From Bacillota bacterium (GTDB lineage Bacteria > Bacillota_A > Clostridia > DSM-8532), in assembly GCA_023424865.1 (NCBI GenBank), contig JAFADM010000566.1, positions 1 through 9,546 on the forward strand: a stretch of 9,546 bases of DNA, given 5' to 3'. Shown here one piece after another: positions 6,065-9,546 of this stretch; positions within the stretch are counted from its first letter, which is position 1; every line of letters begins with the position of its first letter. The notes under the pieces are model-generated. The model was not told the DNA's origin. It made no database searches and saw only the letters and a list, made by a program, of their open reading frames with translations. The translations under genes and the position numbers were made by a program.

Positions 6065-7554
6065 AAATTCAGTTGTGAAGGACGTTTCAGCTTACCCGAG
6101 GATAAAACGGAAACAGGACCATGTCCGCCGCAGATCAGGCAGGGCTTTTTATTTTCTGCCTCTATCTTTTCCACAATTTCAATAATTCTGTGCCTCATAT
6201 GGGTGGCCTTGCGGGAATCCTTGTTTACACTTCGCATGAGATAAGGCGCAAGAGCGTTGAACTCTGCCCGTTCGGCGGAAAAGCCGCTGATATTCACCAG
6301 GTTGTCTCCGGTAAAAACGACTCCGAAGCGGCGGCACACAAAGATCATCTCCCCGTCCAAATGCCCTCCGCTTCCTTCCATAACCTCAAATTCCATATCC
6401 TCCATGGAAAAGGAGCCAAGGGGAAGAAGCTCCTCATGATTTTCAGGGGTGTTCGCATCGTCAATATAGCTTAAGCGTTCCTCGGCTGTAGGCACATAGC
6501 CGGTAATAATCCGGCTTAGCTTGCTGTAGCCCATGCCAAGGGGCCGGTCTTCTCTGAAATCGGGCAGTCCCAGCCTTTGCCTTTTTAAGTTCTCCGCACT
6601 CTTTCGGTTAACAAAAACAGGCATTTGTTGGAAACGTTCCAGAAGCCCGCAATGATCCATATCGGCGTGGGTGACATAAATTCTTCCGGCTCTTTCTAAA
6701 AAGCCTGGGAAAAGGCTTTCAAGAACATGAGTCAGCTCATCGCCGTAAATGGAATAGCCTGTATCTACCAAAAGCAGCTCCGACGGGCTCTCAAGCACAT
6801 AGGTATTGCTGCCGCAGGGAGGCTGAATATTATAAAGGGTTATCCTGTCGTTGATGGGAAATTTTTCGATATCCGCTTTATAGCCCTCGCCTCGGTAACG
6901 GCTTACAAAGGTGGCAAAGCGCTTAATATAGTCAAACACCTTATCGGGCTTTTCTCCCGTATCCTGAAGGTTTTGAAAAATACGGTTGGATTCGGAAAGA
7001 AATTCTACCGTCTGCTCCCGGCTGAGTCCCAGGAGCTTTTTCATATCATTGGCCAGACGGATATAAAAGATGGCATTATCCAGATTTGTTCCATGATCGT
7101 CATAATCAAGAATATCAATGGGATAAATTTCGCCTACTTCATCCAAAACCAGCTTTATAAGATCAGGCTTTTCAATAAGGAGGCCCATTTTAAAGTTCTG
7201 ATAGCCCGAATCGTCGGTGTTTGTATTGATATAGGAGATGCTTATATCGTAGCGATCCAATATTTTCAGCACCGGAAGCGCCGCTCCCGCCACGTCGGGC
7301 ATGCGTATCGCAGCCACCACAACCCGTACCTCCGGTATGTTTTCGTTGAGATAGCCTACCTGTTCAAGTTCTCTGGTTATCCTTACCAGGCCTTCTTCCG
7401 TGGCCTCCACATCCAAAAAAAGCGTGTGCAAATCCACGGCTTTATTGTAGCTGGCTCTTGCGATATTTCCGCCATGTCTGGCTATAATTTTGGATGCCAG
7501 CATAAAAGCCCCTGTCTTATCCGGTAAACTGGTTACATAGGATTTCTTAGGCAT
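6043..7554 (-). CDS. Fusion of two ACT domains with a metallo-beta-lactamase-fold domain
   Basis: The 503-residue protein has two parts. Residues 4-75 (YVTSLPDKTGAFMLASKIIA...) and about 78-150 look like ACT domains, small ligand-binding modules usually seen in amino-acid-regulated enzymes and regulators. A helical linker follows (about 155-232). Residues 240-485 have the metallo-beta-lactamase fold: LLVDTGY (261-267), the metal motif THADMDHCG (295-303), GGHLDGE with His398, FTGDNL with Asp417 and CGGHGP with His478. The usual motif HxHxDH reads HADMDH here (296-301), so an aspartate (298) takes the place of the second histidine. The protein is thus a probable metal-dependent hydrolase or oxidoreductase with a sensing N-terminus; its reaction is unknown. 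The start at 7554 has GGAG 7 bases upstream. The AEC carrier gene ends 64 bases before it with no clear terminator between, so the two may be cotranscribed. Confidence 0.85.
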   Translation of the reverse strand: MPKKSYVTSLPDKTGAFMLASKIIARHGGNIARASYNKAVDLHTLFLDVEATEEGLVRITRELEQVGYLNENIPEVRVVVAAIRMPDVAGAALPVLKILDRYDISISYINTNTDDSGYQNFKMGLLIEKPDLIKLVLDEVGEIYPIDILDYDDHGTNLDNAIFYIRLANDMKKLLGLSREQTVEFLSESNRIFQNLQDTGEKPDKVFDYIKRFATFVSRYRGEGYKADIEKFPINDRITLYNIQPPCGSNTYVLESPSELLLVDTGYSIYGDELTHVLESLFPGFLERAGRIYVTHADMDHCGLLERFQQMPVFVNRKSAENLKRQRLGLPDFREDRPLGMGYSKLSRIITGYVPTAEERLSYIDDANTPENHEELLPLGSFSMEDMEFEVMEGSGGHLDGEMIFVCRRFGVVFTGDNLVNISGFSAERAEFNALAPYLMRSVNKDSRKATHMRHRIIEIVEKIEAENKKPCLICGGHGPVSVLSSGKLKRPSQLNLTSEQPL

Positions 7555-7618
7555 ACCCTTGCTCCGTTCTGTTCAAAAAGCCCTGCTTCGTGTCTGCTTA
7601 AAACGATTACTTCTCTCT

Positions 7619-8563
7619 TTACAGGTTTCCCAGTATAAGCATGTAAAATGGAATAAAGACAAGGCTTACCACAGTAGTAACCGCTGTCATTACCGCCGCA
7701 TACTTTTCATCGGCCCCATAGGTTTTGGCTATAATAGAGGTCTGTGTCATGGCCGGCATGGCTGCCTGTATGATGAAGACCTTCTGCATTAAAGGCGGAA
7801 TGGGAATGAACCGGCAAATTAAAAACACGATGGCCGGGGCCAGTAAAAAACGGCCTGCCAAAAGAACAAACATATCCTTGGAGGGCTTTATTTCCTTTAG
7901 CTTTATGGAATGGATAATCATACCGATAAAAAGCATGGAAAGCGGAGTTGTGAGGTTTCCCATATACCGGCAGGTATCCATGACGCTTTTGGGAAGCTTT
8001 ATTTCCAAAAGCACCATCACAACGGACAACAGGAAGCCTGTAAGGGGCGGTGAAAAAATTCTTTTAATGCTGGCCTTTGAAAAAAACTTATCTCCTCCTC
8101 CAGAACCGTCACGGCCAATACCGTATACACCGATGGTCCAGAACAGGGTGGTATTGGCTATGTAATACAGGAGAACGTTTGGTAGGCTCTCCTCTCCGAA
8201 AAGGGCCAAATTTACCGGTAAGCCCACAAAAATGGTATTTGACAGGGCAAACATGGAGCGAAAGGTACCTCTTCTTCCCTCGGGCACCTTAAGCGCCAGA
8301 GAAACCGGTATTGAAATACCGTAGGTCGCTCCCATAACCAAAAAGGGGATGATCAGGCCAACGCCCAGATTCAGTAGATCCTCCTTGTTGTAGGTACCCA
8401 TAATATTGGAGATCATGTAAAGTGGAAGAGCGACATTAACGACCAGACGCGTTAGTAGCTTGGGTGTTCGTTCGTCGAACCATCCCTTGTGAGCCATTAG
8501 CCAGCCCATGACCAGCATGATGATGATACTTAAGACACTTTGAACTGCGTTTAACAAGACCAT
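7619..8563 (-). CDS. AEC (auxin efflux carrier) family transporter
   Basis: The 314-residue protein has about ten membrane segments in two five-helix halves, as is usual for the AEC family. Typical motifs are NVALPLYMISN (43-53) in the first half, SNTIFVGLPV (108-117), the loop and helix MGNLTTPLSMLFIGM (201-215) and AMPAMTQTSIIAKTYGAD (268-285). Bacterial members move small organic anions such as malate or other carboxylates; the substrate here is not known. The frame is open further upstream to 8824, but that extension is not membrane-like and contains the promoter and leader hairpins. The start at 8563 is therefore chosen, with GGAAAGG at 8578-8572, 8 bases before it. The ACT-MBL gene follows on the same strand. 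Confidence 0.9.
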   Translation of the reverse strand: MVLLNAVQSVLSIIIMLVMGWLMAHKGWFDERTPKLLTRLVVNVALPLYMISNIMGTYNKEDLLNLGVGLIIPFLVMGATYGISIPVSLALKVPEGRRGTFRSMFALSNTIFVGLPVNLALFGEESLPNVLLYYIANTTLFWTIGVYGIGRDGSGGGDKFFSKASIKRIFSPPLTGFLLSVVMVLLEIKLPKSVMDTCRYMGNLTTPLSMLFIGMIIHSIKLKEIKPSKDMFVLLAGRFLLAPAIVFLICRFIPIPPLMQKVFIIQAAMPAMTQTSIIAKTYGADEKYAAVMTAVTTVVSLVFIPFYMLILGNL

Positions 8564-8638
8564 TTTAAAAACCTTTCCGCCATACCCGAAGAAATAAAAG
8601 GCCAAAAGAGCGTAAATACCCTCCCTGCCTTTAGCCGG

Positions 8639-8702
8639 ATTCGCCTGTGCGAATAGCTTCCGATTGCCTGAAGACATGGGCCATGGCTCAATGACTTCAG
8701 GC
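8639..8702 (-). promoter_or_regulatory. Structured leader of the AEC carrier gene
   Basis: The transcript from the promoter at 8745-8717 would have a leader of about 147 bases. It starts with a hairpin of eight perfect pairs, GCCTGAAG/CTTCAGGC (8702-8695 with 8673-8666), which encloses the palindrome GCCATGGC. A second hairpin follows, ATTCGC/GCGAAT with a four-base loop (8654-8649 with 8644-8639). I recognise no known riboswitch core. The hairpins may protect the 5' end or have a regulatory role. Read on the plus strand the first hairpin is followed by TTTTCACTTTT and would look like a terminator, but no plus-strand gene leads into it. Confidence 0.45.
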
Positions 8703-8716
8703 TTTTCACTTTTATA

Positions 8717-8745
8717 ACTATAGCATGATTGACGGTCGGTTCCAA
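8717..8745 (-). promoter_or_regulatory. Promoter of the AEC carrier gene
   Basis: On the minus strand -35 TTGGAA (8745-8740) and -10 TATAGT (8722-8717) are 17 bases apart, and TG precedes the -10 in the extended position (TGCTATAGT). The start is expected near 8710. Confidence 0.65.
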
Positions 8746-8825
8746 GAAAACATTTTGAAAAATTAAGCAGGCTTTGCCCGCAGCCCAATGGATAGTAGCG
8801 CCGATGCCCTCTTCCTTTTAGCAAG

Positions 8826-8842
8826 ATTTGCTTTAAGCAAAT
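8826..8842. repeat. Short palindrome after a terminator
   Basis: ATTTGC (8826-8831) and GCAAAT (8837-8842) form a perfect inverted repeat around TTTAA. It lies about 7 bases beyond the terminator T-run of the gene ending at 8927 and about 80 bases upstream of the -35 of the AEC promoter. It could be a protein site or a second weak hairpin. Confidence 0.35.
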
Positions 8843-8848
8843 GGCTGC

Positions 8849-8887
8849 AAAAAAAGAAAGACAAACCGCACAAACAGTTTGTCTTTC
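8849..8887 (-). terminator. Intrinsic terminator of the gene ending at 8927
   Basis: On the minus strand an 11-bp perfect stem, GAAAGACAAAC (8887-8877) with GTTTGTCTTTC (8866-8856), has a 10-base loop. A T-rich tail ends in seven T (8855-8849). It sits 40 bases after the stop codon. Confidence 0.88.
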
Positions 8888-8926
8888 CTGTACTTTTAAT
8901 TCGCTTTAACAAAAGGCAGCCGTCTG

Positions 8927-9546
8927 CTATACTTGCTGTTCCTCCTGCTTGGGCCTGCTGTAAAAATCCGCCTTGTACTTGTCCGCAAGCTGCTGGAATT
9001 CATCGTTATTCTTTCTATAGAGCTTTGCAAGCTCCTCGCTGAAGCTGCAGATAACCGGGTATTTGGCCGCGATTTCGCCAATAACGCGATTGGCTTCGCT
9101 TTCATTTTTTATGGAGATAGTTGCAGCTTCCTTACTTCCCCTGAAATAAAGCTGCAACTGGTAGCTTTTGCTGACAGTGATAAAATAAGATTTATGCTTT
9201 GTCACTTTAAGATAAGCCCAGATTAATTCCGATGTTTTTGCGACGCTTAGCTTGGAGCCTTTGTTTGCCACAATGTATTCGTCCGAAATCAGGCCAGCGT
9301 TTCCAAAGGACTTGGCACCGCCTGCGTAAATATAGGCCTCCCGCTCCACAATATTGTTTATTTTAGTCTCAATATCCTCAGGATCACCAATAGCGCTTAA
9401 GGCCATATAATCCTTGGTGCTCTTATAGTTTGAGTAAGCAAGAAGCTTGCCGATGAGAATTCCCAAAGAAACGAGAATGGCAATAACAGCGGCAACAAAT
9501 ATGCCCTGGTCACCGGCTCTATCCTTTATTGTTACACAAAATTCGG
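8927..9546 (-). CDS. Membrane-anchored protein of unknown function, N-terminus outside the window
   Basis: The frame is open from the right edge to the TAG at 8927, giving 205 codons. A TTG at 9466 could be taken as a start, but it would cut a membrane segment in two (GIFVAAVIAILVSLGILIGK, visible residues 14-33). No ATG or GTG lies upstream in frame, so the gene most likely begins beyond the window. After the membrane segment comes a soluble domain. It includes a beta-rich stretch (ISDEYIVANKGSKLSV..., SELIWAYLKVTKHKSYFI, SYQLQLYFRGSKEAATISIK) of a pattern seen in small PH-like domains of bacterial membrane proteins. A charged helical C-terminus ends in PKQEEQQV. I do not recognise a family with confidence. 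A strong terminator follows, so it is the last gene of its transcript. Confidence 0.8.
   Translation of the reverse strand, partial: EFCVTIKDRAGDQGIFVAAVIAILVSLGILIGKLLAYSNYKSTKDYMALSAIGDPEDIETKINNIVEREAYIYAGGAKSFGNAGLISDEYIVANKGSKLSVAKTSELIWAYLKVTKHKSYFITVSKSYQLQLYFRGSKEAATISIKNESEANRVIGEIAAKYPVICSFSEELAKLYRKNNDEFQQLADKYKADFYSRPKQEEQQV

Noticed and set aside
6727..7527. A 266-codon plus-strand open frame opposite the ACT-MBL gene
   Set aside because: It lies wholly antisense to a gene with clear domains and has no family motif; it is a shadow of codon bias on the other strand.
8564..8824. An 87-codon N-terminal extension of the AEC carrier
   Set aside because: It contains the promoter and leader hairpins and does not resemble the family's N-terminus, which begins at 8563.

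Overview
The window looks like a piece of chromosome from an endospore-forming member of the Clostridia (Firmicutes). The signs are a spore photoproduct lyase of the clostridial kind, a cell-surface protein with SLH repeats joined to a GH18 domain like those of spore-cortex hydrolases, strong AGGGAGG-type ribosome binding sites, TTGACA/TATAAT promoters and U-tract terminators. Base composition is intermediate. I do not name a genus. I see no tRNA, rRNA, CRISPR array, insertion sequence or phage gene.

Layout. The left edge (1-545) holds the first codons of a minus-strand gene for an exported or membrane protein (start at 67, running off the window). It is preceded by a promoter and by a compact predicted RNA fold at 143-258. 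Divergent from it on the plus strand are splB (546-1556) and an SLH-GH18 surface hydrolase (1676-3478), which has its own vegetative-type promoter. A long hairpin (3470-3524) fills the gap where this pair meets the minus-strand genes.

From 3542 to the right edge everything is on the minus strand. Read in the direction of transcription the order is: a partial gene for a membrane-anchored protein (9546-8927) with a clear terminator; an AEC-family carrier (8563-7619) with its own promoter and a structured leader; a fusion of two ACT domains to a metallo-beta-lactamase-fold domain (7554-6043); then a two-gene ABC transporter, ATPase (5931-5197) and permease (5200-3542). The transporter's promoter is covered by a perfect 19+19 bp dyad, the likely operator of a regulator encoded elsewhere.

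How the genes work together. splB serves DNA repair at spore germination. The SLH-GH18 protein probably acts on peptidoglycan or other glycans at the cell surface, but its sigma-A-like promoter argues that it is not purely a sporulation gene. The ABC pair is one operon with a 4-base ATGA overlap. The AEC carrier and the ACT-MBL protein may be cotranscribed; ACT domains usually bind small ligands such as amino acids, so a link to metabolite sensing is possible but unproven.

The items most worth a second look are the unrecognised four-way-junction RNA fold at 143-258, the operator-like dyad at 5978-6020, the missing hydrogen-donor cysteine in SplB, and the altered metal motif (HxDxDH) in the ACT-MBL fusion.
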